DNA of 46,967 nucleotides from Rhodospirillaceae bacterium (GCA_018662005.1 JABJHA010000006.1:1-46967); one strand, 5' to 3'; counted from the first letter of the stretch, positions 16,852 through 25,359 are shown. The notes: generated by a model from the sequence alone, not told the origin. Made by a program: numbers and translations.

Positions 16852-18380
16852 GATGTCAGCCCCAGTTTTTCGGCAAGACCGATTCGCTGTACCTTACCCG
16901 TCGCACCTTTCGGGATTTCCTCAAGGATGACAACTTTACGCGGCACCTTGAAGTCGGCAAGGCGGCTGCTGGCGTAGTCGCGAATAGAGCGCTCGTCCGC
17001 TTCGCTGCCTTCATTCAAGACCACGGCGGCGGCGACTTCTTCACCCAGTTTGTCATGGGGCATGGCGAAGGTGACGATCTGGGCAATATCGGGATGGTCG
17101 AGCAGAACTTCATCGACCTCACGTGGCGAGATTTTCTCGCCGCCGCGATTGATAATTTCTTTCAGGCGTCCGGTAATGGTCAGGTAGCCCTGCGCGTCAA
17201 GATTTCCCTGATCGCCGGTGCGAAACCAACCGCCCGTAAAGCCTGTGGCGTTGGCCTCATCATTGTTCTGATAACCGGTGGTGACATTGTCACCCCTGAT
17301 GACGATCTCACCTGTGTCACCCTGGGCAAGGATATTGCCATCATCATCCATGATGCCAACCTCGGGCCCGGCGGCTATGCCGACAGTGCCGGGCTTGCGG
17401 TCCATCGGTTCAAGCGGGTTAGAGGCCATTTGATGGGCTGCCTCGGTCATCCCGTAAGCTTCAATGACCCGACAGCCGAATGTCTCCTCCAGTTGCAGCA
17501 AGACCTGCGGCGGCAGGGCGGCCGATGAAGAGCGGACAAAACGCAGTTCGGCCCGTTCAAGACTTTCGACGTTGCGCGGGGCGCGGGCCAGAATCGTCTG
17601 ATGCATGGTCGGAACCGCCGTGTACCAGCTTGGGCAGGCATCATCCATCCAGCCAAAAAACTTAAGCGCGTTGAAGCCCGGTGTGCAGAAGATGGAAGCC
17701 CCGGCGGCCAGGGACGACAGCACGGCGGCGATCAGGCCGTGGATATGAAACAGCGGCATCACGTTAAGGCAGCGGTCGGTTTCGCTTAAAGCCAGTGTCT
17801 TGCCAATGTTGATGGCCGAGGTGCAGACATTGCGATGGCTTAAGGGAACGATCTTGGGCCTGGATGTGGTGCCAGAGGTATGCAGGACGAGAGCGACATC
17901 ATCGGCCTGGGCGGAACCGCCGTTGGCTGTCTTCACGGGCACGATGGTTTGGTCTTCAAGTTGCAGGGTAAAGGATCCTGCAGGGGCGGCTTCATCGACA
18001 ACGAGTTCAATAATCATAACGCCGTGCTTTGCGGCGACGGCGCGGGCAGGCGAATCCATGCCCTGCCCGATGACAAGGGCGCGGGCGTTCAGGTCGGATA
18101 GATAAAAATCCAATTCATCTTCCCTGTAGGCCGGGTTTAAGGGGGCGGAGGTCGCCGCCGATGCAATGGCGACAAAGGCCGTCGCCATTTCCGGGCCGTT
18201 GGGCAGAATAATGGCAACCGGGTCGTTGCGGCCAATGCCGAGGTCGTTCAATTTTAAAATGGTGTCGGCAACCAGCTGGTTCAGCGCGCCATAGGTTAAG
18301 GGGTCTCTGTCAGGGGCGTTAAGGGCGGCGGCGCTCTGCTCAAAGGGTGCGATAAGGTGTTCGATGGTCGTGTCGGTCAT
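16848..18380 (-). CDS. Acyl-CoA synthetase / AMP-dependent ligase
   Basis: A 510-residue ANL-superfamily enzyme activating a carboxylic acid to acyl-AMP and then acyl-CoA. Motifs: ATP loop LVLHTSGTTSRPKIVPLSH, EAYGMTEAAHQM (A5), GWFRTGDQG (A7), GRLKEIINRGGEKISP (A8), and the catalytic Lys in PKGATGKVQR (A10). The sequence resembles the short branch containing Pcs60/AAE3 oxalyl-CoA synthetase and related plant and bacterial ligases, but the substrate cannot be fixed by eye. ATG 18380 (MTDTTIEHL) is preferred over a frame opening inside the GntR gene. It is cotranscribed with gntR (34-bp gap) and the PanE-like gene (4-bp overlap). Confidence 0.9.
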   Translation of the reverse strand: MTDTTIEHLIAPFEQSAAALNAPDRDPLTYGALNQLVADTILKLNDLGIGRNDPVAIILPNGPEMATAFVAIASAATSAPLNPAYREDELDFYLSDLNARALVIGQGMDSPARAVAAKHGVMIIELVVDEAAPAGSFTLQLEDQTIVPVKTANGGSAQADDVALVLHTSGTTSRPKIVPLSHRNVCTSAINIGKTLALSETDRCLNVMPLFHIHGLIAAVLSSLAAGASIFCTPGFNALKFFGWMDDACPSWYTAVPTMHQTILARAPRNVESLERAELRFVRSSSAALPPQVLLQLEETFGCRVIEAYGMTEAAHQMASNPLEPMDRKPGTVGIAAGPEVGIMDDDGNILAQGDTGEIVIRGDNVTTGYQNNDEANATGFTGGWFRTGDQGNLDAQGYLTITGRLKEIINRGGEKISPREVDEVLLDHPDIAQIVTFAMPHDKLGEEVAAAVVLNEGSEADERSIRDYASSRLADFKVPRKVVILEEIPKGATGKVQRIGLAEKLGLTS

Positions 18381-18414
18381 GTGGCTTCTTTCATTCTTGT
18401 TCTTTGCACCCGGC

Positions 18415-19131
18415 TTATCCGGTTTCGGTGGCGTCATCAATAGCGACAACTTCGTCTGCTTCATAGTTTGAACCAAGCAGGGCCTTGTGGACTGATTTAA
18501 GATGATTGCGCATGGCGGTTTCAGCCTGTTCCATATCACGGGCGATGATGGCGTCAATAATGGCCAGATGCTGTTTCCCGGAGCGTTGGCGATGGGCATC
18601 GGTCAAGCGTGATTTGCGCAGACGTCCCCATTCGGTGGCCTCGCGGACCGTATTGAGGGCATTGAACAAAGTCAGCAAAAGCGTGTTGTGAGAGCCTTCG
18701 GCAACGGCCTGATGGAAAGCGCCGTCCCAACGCTCATACGTATGCCAGTCAACAGCGGCGTCTTTTCGCTTTGAACATAAACGCATGCGCTCGATATCTG
18801 CGGCGGTCGATTGAATAGCCGCTATCCGCACGATGCCCGGCTCCAAAAGCAGTCGCGCCTGCATAACCTCTGCAGGATTGGTGTGGGTGCTCAGGGCCGT
18901 AATCTCATCCATCCTGTCAAGCGGGCGGGTGCCAATGAAGGTGCCACGGCCAACATGACGCCAGATCTTGCCTTCAGCTTCGAGCAGACTGAGCGCCTTG
19001 CGCAATTCTCCACGGCTCATATTAAGCTCTTCGCAAAGACGGCGTTCAGGCGGCAGCTTGCTTTGCGGAGGCAATGCCCGATCTTCGATATATGATGCCA
19101 AACGGGCGGCAGCATGACGTTGCGGATTCAT
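18415..19131 (-). CDS. GntR-family regulator, FadR/FCD type
   Basis: 238 residues. The N-terminal winged helix (about 10-70: LASYIEDRALPPQSKLPPERRLCEELNMSRGELRKALSLLEAEGKIWRHVGRGTFI) is followed by a C-terminal FCD ligand domain (about 85-220) with WDGAFHQAVAEGSH and RNHLKSVH, the Asp/His residues that usually bind a metal and a carboxylate ligand. ATG 19131 has GGGAGG 10 nt before it. It heads the leftward ligase/reductase operon and is divergent from the importer operon. It therefore probably controls both; two palindromes in the gap are candidate sites. Confidence 0.92.
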   Translation of the reverse strand: MNPQRHAAARLASYIEDRALPPQSKLPPERRLCEELNMSRGELRKALSLLEAEGKIWRHVGRGTFIGTRPLDRMDEITALSTHTNPAEVMQARLLLEPGIVRIAAIQSTAADIERMRLCSKRKDAAVDWHTYERWDGAFHQAVAEGSHNTLLLTLFNALNTVREATEWGRLRKSRLTDAHRQRSGKQHLAIIDAIIARDMEQAETAMRNHLKSVHKALLGSNYEADEVVAIDDATETG

Positions 19132-19161
19132 TTCAGACAAGCCTCCCAAACCAATTTTTAA

Positions 19162-19192
19162 CCAATATATACATTGGCTAAGTTTTGTGCAA
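19162..19192 (-). promoter_or_regulatory. gntR promoter with overlapping inverted repeat
   Basis: On the minus strand TTGCAC (19192-19187) is followed after 17 nt by TATATT (19169-19164). An inverted repeat CCAAT-N6-ATTGG (19162-19166 and 19173-19177) covers the -10. A bound dimer would block the promoter, which fits autorepression by the GntR protein. The site shares its general shape with the palindrome in the divergent promoter. Confidence 0.5.
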
Positions 19193-19241
19193 CAAACTTA
19201 TCGTTATATTTCAATAAGTTAATTAATAACAGCCGAGCTAA

Positions 19242-19270
19242 TTGACACCATTATTATAATGGTTGATAAT
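19242..19270 (+). promoter_or_regulatory. Promoter of the ABC importer operon with an operator in its spacer
   Basis: TTGACA (19242-19247) and GATAAT (19265-19270) are separated by 17 nt. The spacer is a perfect 17-bp palindrome, ACCATTAT-T-ATAATGGT (19247-19263). An occupied operator would exclude RNA polymerase. The predicted start is near 19277, leaving a leader of about 147 nt before the ATG at 19424, in which I recognise no known riboswitch. Confidence 0.65.
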
Positions 19271-19423
19271 TATGTGTCCATTCAGAAATATAACAAATGT
19301 GGAAGTTGGTTATGTTTGTGGGCTTTCAACAGGATATTTTCCAGCTTCCGTCGGGGTAACTTCTCGAAATAACATCGCTTTATACATGCGTAAAAATACG
19401 CTTGCTGCACAAGGGAGAGAATC

Positions 19424-20398
19424 ATGAAAACTTTATTTAAAAAACTGACACTGGTCGTCGCGTCGTTACTGTTAACGACAATGTTTATGACGAACAGTTC
19501 TTACGCCGCGAAAATTCGCATTGCCTTAGCCGAAACACCGTCAGACGAATTGGCGGCATTCTTTATCGCGCTGGACCGGGCGAAAGCCAACGGTCTTGAT
19601 TATGAATGGACGGCGTTTGCCGATGAAGAGCTGGCCATTCAGGCAATCTTGAGCGGTCAGATGGATATTGGTTTCGGCACGCCTTATTCGGCGATGCAGA
19701 GATCCAAGGCCCCGGTACGGATCATTTTTCAGTTGTCCAAATTGAAATTCTTCCCCGTATCTTCACCAAAATACAGCAAGCTTGAAGACCTTAACGGCGA
19801 GCCGATCTTGCTGCACTCGCGCGGTGGCGGAACCGATTCCATCGCCAACGTCATCGAAGACAAGCTGGGCATTAAATTCGGTAAACGCTCGTATGTTCCG
19901 GGTAGTTCCAACAGGATTGTCGCCCTGGTCTCTGGTCAGGCGGACGCCACCATTGTTGACATGTCCAACAAGAACAAACTGGTCCGGAAGCATGGCACTA
20001 AATACAACGTGCTCCCCATGTTTGAAGTTGACGCCAGCGATGAAGCCCTTTTCGCCAACCTGAACTGGATCAAATCCAACGCCAAGGACGTCGATATTTT
20101 CGTCAAGGCGCTGCTCAGCGTCTACAGGGACTTCCATAAAGACCCGACGATGGTCAGAAAAGAAACCGACCCGGACGGACCGATCGGCCAGTTGCCGAAA
20201 GAAGTTCTTGCCGAACTGGACGGCTTCTACACCGATGCCGTGGCAGGTGGTCTGTTTGATCAGAACGGTGGCGGTGAAAAAGCCGCAAAGGCCGATCTGG
20301 AGTGGTACCACAAAGCCGGTCACCTGACTGGAAAGCTGTCGGATCTTAAGATCGATGATTTCTGGTACATGAAACCGCTTAAAGACGCCATGAACTAA
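19424..20398 (+). CDS. ABC transporter substrate-binding protein, NMT1/SsuA-like
   Basis: 324 residues with a signal peptide (MKTLFKKLTLVVASLLLTTMF..., cleaved near SSYAA|K at about 29). The mature part is a type II periplasmic binding protein of the NitT/TauT class: IRIALAETPSDELAAFFIALDRAKANGLDYEW, then AIQAILSGQMDIGFGTPYSAM and ILLHSRGGGTDSIANVIEDKLGIKFGKRSYVPGSSNRIVALVSGQADATIVDM. Relatives bind nitrate, sulfonates or pyrimidines; the ligand here is unknown. AGGGAGAG precedes the ATG. A strong terminator follows, so this gene should be expressed above the rest of the operon, the usual need for binding proteins. Confidence 0.88.
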   Translation: MKTLFKKLTLVVASLLLTTMFMTNSSYAAKIRIALAETPSDELAAFFIALDRAKANGLDYEWTAFADEELAIQAILSGQMDIGFGTPYSAMQRSKAPVRIIFQLSKLKFFPVSSPKYSKLEDLNGEPILLHSRGGGTDSIANVIEDKLGIKFGKRSYVPGSSNRIVALVSGQADATIVDMSNKNKLVRKHGTKYNVLPMFEVDASDEALFANLNWIKSNAKDVDIFVKALLSVYRDFHKDPTMVRKETDPDGPIGQLPKEVLAELDGFYTDAVAGGLFDQNGGGEKAAKADLEWYHKAGHLTGKLSDLKIDDFWYMKPLKDAMN

Positions 20399-20407
20399 GA
20401 GCCTTAA

Positions 20408-20456
20408 AGAGGACCGGGCGTCGGCTTGGCCGGTGCCCGGTCCTCTCATTTTTTTT
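20408..20456 (+). terminator. Strong hairpin terminator between the binding-protein and permease genes
   Basis: A perfect 12-bp stem (20408-20419 with 20435-20446) is followed after CA by eight T (20449-20456). It lies between gene one and gene two of an operon, so it probably allows partial read-through and lowers permease expression relative to the binding protein. Confidence 0.88.
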
Positions 20457-20482
20457 CTGTACATTTTTTATAAGTAGCTTTC

Positions 20483-21244
20483 ATGCGACACCGGGCTTTA
20501 TCGCTAAAAATTCTGTCGTCCGTCTTGATCTTCGGGGCATGGGAAGTGGCCGGACGGGCAGGGGTGAGCTTTGCCTTCCCGACTTTTCTGGAATCCATGG
20601 CCGCGCTGTGGTCTCTGACGATTGAAGGGACCATATTCACAGCCTACGCTGAAACCTTGAAACCCCTTATTGTCGGTGTCTTGATCTCGGCGTTTCTGGG
20701 TATTGGCTTAGGGATCTGGATTGGCTTGAGCAGCAAGTTTGACTGGCTGGTCTCGCCCATATTTATTGTCATGCAATCAGCTCCATTGGCCGCCCTTATC
20801 CCGCTTTTGATTATGGTTTACGGTATTGGCTTGACCTCAAAAGTGTTCGTGGTTTGCATTATGGCCATGCCGGTAATCGTGTTGAATACCAGCGGCGCGG
20901 TACGCAACACCTCTGTTTCGATCATAGAGATGGGGCAATCCTTTCTTGGATCCAGGCGAGACATCATCTTTAAAATTATTATGCCTTCCGCCTCGCCAAT
21001 CATTTTTGTGGGCCTGCGCCTAGGTATTTCGGCAGGCTTCATTGGCGCTATTCTTTCAGAGTTGAAAATCACACCAACGGGGGTTGGCGATATAATTTCC
21101 TACAGCCGCTCCATTGCCGATTACCCCAGCATGTACGCCGCTATTTTTTCCATCATTCTGTTGGCGGTTCTTTTTCTGAACGTTCTTGAGCGTATCGAAG
21201 TCATGGTGTTCAAGGGCATTAACAAGGGTTTGGTCTCTGACTGA
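20483..21244 (+). CDS. ABC transporter permease, NitT/TauT (SsuC) type, first of two
   Basis: A 253-residue inner-membrane protein with about six hydrophobic helices. The EAA loop that contacts the ATPase lies at about 145-180 (SIIEMGQSFLGSRRDIIFKIIMPSASPIIFVGLRLG). The front is typical of SsuC-like permeases (LSSVLIFGAWEVAGRAG). It follows the binding-protein gene beyond a terminator hairpin and precedes the ATPase by 24 bp. Unlike typical NitT/TauT operons with a single permease, a second, clearly different permease gene follows the ATPase, suggesting a heterodimeric channel. Confidence 0.9.
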   Translation: MRHRALSLKILSSVLIFGAWEVAGRAGVSFAFPTFLESMAALWSLTIEGTIFTAYAETLKPLIVGVLISAFLGIGLGIWIGLSSKFDWLVSPIFIVMQSAPLAALIPLLIMVYGIGLTSKVFVVCIMAMPVIVLNTSGAVRNTSVSIIEMGQSFLGSRRDIIFKIIMPSASPIIFVGLRLGISAGFIGAILSELKITPTGVGDIISYSRSIADYPSMYAAIFSIILLAVLFLNVLERIEVMVFKGINKGLVSD

Positions 21245-21268
21245 CCTTGAGATGAGAAGTACGAATTT

Positions 21269-22042
21269 ATGAATGCTATATCGACATCAACCAACGCCGT
21301 AGAGGTTCGCAATGTCTTCAAGAACTACGGAGAAGTCGAGGCCTTGCAGGATTTATCCCTGGAATTTCCCCTGGGACAACTGACATCTTTGCTGGGGCCT
21401 TCGGGATGTGGAAAGACCACGCTACTGAAGATCATTGCAGGGCTGCTTCCCGCAGACAGTGGCGAAATTCTGGTGGGTGGCGAGACGGTCACAGGCCCCG
21501 GACCGGACCGGGCATTTGTTTTTCAGGATTTCGCCCTTCTGCCCTGGGCCAGCGTTATCAGAAATGTCGCCTTTGGCCTGGAACTGCGTAATGTGGCGAA
21601 ATCCGAAAGGGAAGCTATTGCCGAAAAATATATTGCCGATGTTGGGTTAAGCGGCTTTGAGCAGAAATTCCCTCACCAGCTATCGGGCGGTATGCGCCAG
21701 CGGGTGGGCTTGGCAAGGGCGCTCAGCGTTGATGCCCAGGTATTGTTGATGGATGAACCGTTCTCCGCCGTTGATGAACAAACGCGCAGAAAATTCCAGG
21801 AAGACTTGCTGGATTTGGTGAAACACGAAAACAAGACATTCCTTTTCGTCACTCACTCAATTGAAGAGGCCGTTTATGTATCGGACCAAATCGCCCTGTT
21901 GTTGCCCCGCCCCAGCCGGGTTTCGGAAATCATTCGCCCGGGCGGGTTCCGGGACAAAGACATCAACAGCATCAGGCGGGATTCTGAATACCTTGATATC
22001 GTTGACAAAATTTGGGATTCACTACGCACTTACGTAGAGTAA
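21269..22042 (+). CDS. ABC transporter ATP-binding protein, NitT/TauT (SsuB) type
   Basis: 257 residues. Walker A is GPSGCGKT (43-50), Q-loop FVFQDFALLPW, signature LSGGMRQRVGLARAL, Walker B VLLMDEPFSAVD, and switch His in FVTHSIEEAVYVSDQI. No C-terminal regulatory domain is present, as usual for the SsuB/TauB/NrtD class. It lies between the two permease genes (24 bp and 9 bp gaps) and should serve both as the single ATPase of the importer. Confidence 0.93.
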   Translation: MNAISTSTNAVEVRNVFKNYGEVEALQDLSLEFPLGQLTSLLGPSGCGKTTLLKIIAGLLPADSGEILVGGETVTGPGPDRAFVFQDFALLPWASVIRNVAFGLELRNVAKSEREAIAEKYIADVGLSGFEQKFPHQLSGGMRQRVGLARALSVDAQVLLMDEPFSAVDEQTRRKFQEDLLDLVKHENKTFLFVTHSIEEAVYVSDQIALLLPRPSRVSEIIRPGGFRDKDINSIRRDSEYLDIVDKIWDSLRTYVE

Positions 22043-22051
22043 ATATTACTT

Positions 22052-22804
22052 ATGAAAGCATTCGGCTATCAGTTACCGGCGATGTCTTCCCTTCTGATTT
22101 GGGGGTTGCTGTGGGAAATAGTGGGTCAGTTGGAAATGACTTTCTTTCTGCCTGCCCTGTCGGAAATTTTTACGACATTAACTGAAATCATCACCACAAA
22201 ACCGTTCATTAAGGCGTTGAAAGAAACCGGGCAGGCGTTTTTCCTGGGCACTTTTTACGCCATTACAATTGGCATCCCTGTCGGTATCCTGATGGGCAAA
22301 AACCGGCTGATCGATGAGTTGTTGCTGCCTTGGGTCAATGTGTTCCTCAGCGCGCCACTAACGGCGCTGGTTCCGGTTTTGATGGTTTTGTTCGGGTTCG
22401 GATTGAAATCTATTGTCATCACGACGACACTATTCGCCATCTGGATTATCATTTTGAACGCCCGGGCTGGCGTCAAACAGATTAATCCGGCGCTGGTGGA
22501 AATGGCCCAGTCCTTTGGCGCTACACCCATGGATGCTTTTGTGAAAATTTATTTCTGGGCCGCCCTGCCGGAAATTTTAAGTGGCGTTCGTATTGGTTTT
22601 ATTCGTGCCGTCAAGGGCGTCATCATTGGCCAGCTTCTGATATCCATCGTTGGTTTTGGCGCCTTATTCGAGCTGTATTCGTCACAATTTCTTATGTCCC
22701 ATTTTTGGGCCGTCTTACTGGTGTTGTTCGCCATGGCGTTCACCATTTCAGAATTCCTCGCTTTACTGGAACGCAAAGTCGGCTACTACGCATCGAAAAG
22801 ATAA
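22052..22804 (+). CDS. ABC transporter permease, NitT/TauT (SsuC) type, second of two
   Basis: A 250-residue inner-membrane protein with about six helices. Its EAA loop is ALVEMAQSFGATPMDAFVKIYFWAALPEILSGVRIGFIRAVKG (about 150-190). It differs plainly from the first permease along its whole length, so this is not a recent duplication. It follows the ATPase by 9 bp and precedes the FAH-family hydrolase by 34 bp. With the first permease it probably makes a heterodimeric translocation pore. Confidence 0.9.
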   Translation: MKAFGYQLPAMSSLLIWGLLWEIVGQLEMTFFLPALSEIFTTLTEIITTKPFIKALKETGQAFFLGTFYAITIGIPVGILMGKNRLIDELLLPWVNVFLSAPLTALVPVLMVLFGFGLKSIVITTTLFAIWIIILNARAGVKQINPALVEMAQSFGATPMDAFVKIYFWAALPEILSGVRIGFIRAVKGVIIGQLLISIVGFGALFELYSSQFLMSHFWAVLLVLFAMAFTISEFLALLERKVGYYASKR

Positions 22805-22838
22805 TTTCAGAATTCTCAAGCTTATCAGGAGATCATCC

Positions 22839-23522
22839 ATGAGTTTCGTCATTCCCGAACATCCCGTCGCTTCCGTCGATATAAGCGGAACTGAGGACCG
22901 CTTTCCGGTTCGCCGCATCTATTGTATCGGGCGCAACTACCTGGCCCACAGAGTTGAAATGGGAAATGATGATCGCAAACCGCCGTTCTTTTTTCAAAAA
23001 CCGGCTGATGCGCTGGTGGCAAACGGTGGTGAATTCCCCTATCCACCCCAGTCAGATAATGTGCATCACGAAATTGAACTTGTTGTCGCCATCGGCAAAG
23101 GCGGCAAGGACATCGCCGTGGAAGACGCCCTTGATCACGTATATGGCTATGCCCTGGGTATCGACATGACCCGGCGCGATCAGCAAAGCAAAGCAAAGGC
23201 CGACGGCAAGCCCTGGGAAGCCGCCAAGGGATTTGACCATTCAGCGCCCATCGCGACAATCAGGCCGGTCAGCGAAATAGGTCACCCGGATGCGGGCCGG
23301 ATCTGGCTTTCCGTCAACGGCGAAAGCCGCCAGGACAGCGACCTGAACCTGCAGATATGGAACGTCCAGGAAGGCATATCGCATCTCTCGAAGCTTTTTG
23401 AAGTGATGCCAGGGGATCTGATTTATACCGGCACCCCCGATGGTGTCGGCCCTGTCACGACCGGCGATGTGATGACCGGCGGCATCGACGGTATAGGCGA
23501 GATTGAAATCACCGTCGTTTGA
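22839..23522 (+). CDS. Fumarylacetoacetate hydrolase family protein (fumarylpyruvate hydrolase-like)
   Basis: A 227-residue single-domain FAH enzyme. Metal ligands are expected at E78 and E80 (NVHHEIELVVAIG) and D109 (YALGIDMTRRD). PGDLIYTGTPDGVGPV is the conserved C-terminal loop. Family members cleave C-C bonds of 2,4-diketo acids such as fumarylpyruvate or act as oxaloacetate tautomerases. AGGAG lies 7 nt before the ATG at 22839; the open frame further upstream lies inside the permease gene. As last gene of the importer operon it suggests that the imported compound is an aromatic or diketo acid metabolite, which is inference. Confidence 0.9.
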   Translation: MSFVIPEHPVASVDISGTEDRFPVRRIYCIGRNYLAHRVEMGNDDRKPPFFFQKPADALVANGGEFPYPPQSDNVHHEIELVVAIGKGGKDIAVEDALDHVYGYALGIDMTRRDQQSKAKADGKPWEAAKGFDHSAPIATIRPVSEIGHPDAGRIWLSVNGESRQDSDLNLQIWNVQEGISHLSKLFEVMPGDLIYTGTPDGVGPVTTGDVMTGGIDGIGEIEITVV

Positions 23523-23605
23523 CCGGAAATTTCCGAAAAGGAACCCCAGGCAAACCGGGCCTCCCACATAGTTGATTTGATGGTTCGGTTAACAATTGTT
23601 ATTGG

Positions 23606-23636
23606 AACGTCTGCTTATAGGGGGAAAGCGGACGTT
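23606..23636. repeat. Dispersed short palindromic repeat, copy 1
   Basis: AACGTCTGCTT (23606-23616) faces AAGCGGACGTT (23626-23636), an 11-bp hairpin with one G-T pair and a loop carrying five G. The reverse complement lines up with copies at 34552-34583 and 35313-35344 (pattern xACxTCyGCTT, run of C, then rCrGACrTT). It follows the FAH-family gene. Confidence 0.6.
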
Positions 23637-23734
23637 GTTTCGAGCAGGTGTTTAGGACTGCTCCTGACCCCACTCAGGCATTCGGGAGCCACCATATTTT
23701 CCGGCAGCGGGTTTCCCATGCCTTTCAGTAGCCT

Positions 23735-24145
23735 TCAGCGTTTCACAAGAACCGAACATTTGGCATGGCGAACGATGCGTGACGCTGTAGAGCCGAGCAG
23801 ATAGTTGTATAAACCAGGCCGATGCGAAGCGATGATTATCAGGTCAGCTCCAATTTCTTCTGCCTTGGCAAGGATAGACGGCGCAATGCTTCCCGAAACC
23901 ACAGCAACATCCGCCGTCATCCCGGCTGTTTCTGCCATGTCTTCCAGGGTAATGCGAGCATTCTGCACTGTCTTGTCAAGAATTCCGCTGGGAAGTCCCG
24001 CCGTTATAAATGATGGTACTTCTCCTATTACGTTAATCAGCGTGATCCGTGCCTCCTTATCACCTTGAGTTTTAGCAACTTCCATAATCGCCTTGCCGTT
24101 TTCGATATATGAAAGATCAATCGGAACCAAAATGGTCTGGAACAT
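23735..24145 (-). CDS. Universal stress protein, UspF/UspG-like
   Basis: A 136-residue single-domain Usp (MFQTILVPIDLSYIENGKAIMEVA...). The C-terminal nucleotide-binding stretch ASHRPGLYNYLLGSTASRIVRHAKCSVLV resembles the UspF/UspG branch, which binds ATP. GAGGAGATAATC precedes the ATG at 24145. It lies 22 bp downstream of a second, longer Usp gene on the same strand and is probably cotranscribed. Family role: survival under starvation, redox and membrane stress. Confidence 0.92.
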   Translation of the reverse strand: MFQTILVPIDLSYIENGKAIMEVAKTQGDKEARITLINVIGEVPSFITAGLPSGILDKTVQNARITLEDMAETAGMTADVAVVSGSIAPSILAKAEEIGADLIIIASHRPGLYNYLLGSTASRIVRHAKCSVLVKR

Positions 24146-24167
24146 GATTATCTCCTCTCTATCGATG

Positions 24168-24716
24168 TCACTTGACGGTGATGCAGGTGCATTCCGCCAA
24201 CTGCGAGACCTTGTGTGATACGCTGCCCATCAGCAACCCCTTGAGGTCGCTTAAACCCCGGCTGCCAAGGATTATAAGGTCGGCGTTCTTGTCTTTGGCG
24301 GTTGCCAGGATGTTGGTTGCCGGATCGCCTTCCTCGAACAACGTCTCAAGGTTTTCTATACCTCTCGACTTAGCCCTGGCACGGGCTTCACTCATCAGCC
24401 TTTCGCAAACGGCCTGGCGCATCTTGCTCTCCGCATTACTGTATTGCTTGACGAGCATGCCAGCGACGACACGTGGATCGCCCCGGACATCCATCAACGA
24501 TGAAGCATCAAGCTTGCTGAATTCTTCGACATGATATTCGGTGACGGCAAAATGGCGTTCCTCGTCATTAAGCGGTTGCTCGCTTAGGACGTTTAGGGCA
24601 ATTAGCCGAGCACTATATTTTTCTGCCAGATCGGCGGCAAAATCGAGGGCTTTATAGGCGTGATCGGAGCCGTCGAGGGCGACAACGATGGTTTTGACTT
24701 GCATTTGTGATGGCAT
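24168..24716 (-). CDS. Universal stress protein, UspA-family
   Basis: 182 residues, longer than the usual 140-150 because of an insertion in the middle (about 45-95: NDEERHFAVTEYHVEEF...GMLVKQYSN). The start is VKTIVVALDGSDHAYKALDFAADLAE. The nucleotide-binding motif G-x2-G-x9-G-S is complete in ILGSRGLSDLKGLLMGSVSHKV. AGGAG lies 7 nt before the ATG at 24716. It is the first of a two-Usp operon, and the different nucleotide-binding loops suggest the two may form a heterodimer or take different roles. Confidence 0.92.
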   Translation of the reverse strand: MPSQMQVKTIVVALDGSDHAYKALDFAADLAEKYSARLIALNVLSEQPLNDEERHFAVTEYHVEEFSKLDASSLMDVRGDPRVVAGMLVKQYSNAESKMRQAVCERLMSEARARAKSRGIENLETLFEEGDPATNILATAKDKNADLIILGSRGLSDLKGLLMGSVSHKVSQLAECTCITVK

Positions 24717-24778
24717 GACGATCTCCTTCCATAAATTCTTCGCAGCATTATCCTTGATCAGAATTTCTCAAAATCCCT

Positions 24779-25246
24779 TCAGGGAACGATCCGCCAGGTT
24801 CCATCCGCTTCGCGGCAAGCCCGTCCGCTGGCCGGTTCGGTCTTGCCATCAACGGTGATGGTCGATTCAAAGTCGCGACAGTCCTTGCCGTTGCTCTTAT
24901 CGACGCTTGTCGGCGTGTAGGAACCGGAAATACCTGAGTCCGGATTGTTCCAGAAGGCAGTTTGACCCGAAGGATTGTATTCGAGAGCATTCTTTGCGGT
25001 TTTCTCGGCCTTGGTCTTGTCGGCCTGATCCAGGTTTTTTCCCGCCTCGCCGCCAAGCCATCCCCCGGCAATTGCACCGACCGCGGCACCAACCCACTGC
25101 CCCTTGCCGCTACCTACCTGAGAACCCAGCAGGGCACCGACCGCGGCCCCGACGATGGTTCCGGCAGTCTGTTTCTCCTGACCTTCAACGCAGGCGGCGA
25201 GCAGAAAAATGGTGAGAATGCTTAAAATGCCAAGTTTTTTTAACAT
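24779..25246 (-). CDS. Glycine-zipper lipoprotein of the 17-kDa surface antigen type
   Basis: About 155 residues. A lipoprotein signal (LKKLGILSILTIFLLAAC) gives an acylated Cys near residue 19. A glycine-zipper helix pair follows (GTIVGAAVGALLGSQVGSGKGQWVGAAVGAIAGGWLGGEAGK). The C-terminal domain has two cysteines and the text CRDFESTITVDGKTEPASGRACREADGTWRIV, as in rickettsial 17-kDa antigen and RT0821-like proteins. ATG 25246 is chosen because GGGGG lies at good spacing; an ATG two codons earlier is possible. Probably outer-membrane anchored. It shows no operon link beyond same-strand neighbours. Confidence 0.85.
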   Translation of the reverse strand: MLKKLGILSILTIFLLAACVEGQEKQTAGTIVGAAVGALLGSQVGSGKGQWVGAAVGAIAGGWLGGEAGKNLDQADKTKAEKTAKNALEYNPSGQTAFWNNPDSGISGSYTPTSVDKSNGKDCRDFESTITVDGKTEPASGRACREADGTWRIVP

Positions 25247-25359
25247 TGTCATAGCCCCCTTTCCTGGCTGTTCTTGATCAACAGGAAGGTCGCAGACAGG
25301 TCTTGAAATTGCCCATCATTATACACCAAATACGGACATTCAGGTAGGGTTGGTTACCC

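Noticed and set aside
19277-19423. Riboswitch in the leader of the importer operon
   Set aside because: The leader is long enough and binding-protein relatives suggested thiamine precursors, but no TPP or other known riboswitch core is visible.
23661-23690. Hairpin between the FAH-family and Usp genes as a terminator
   Set aside because: Stems are short and compete, and no T-run follows on either strand.
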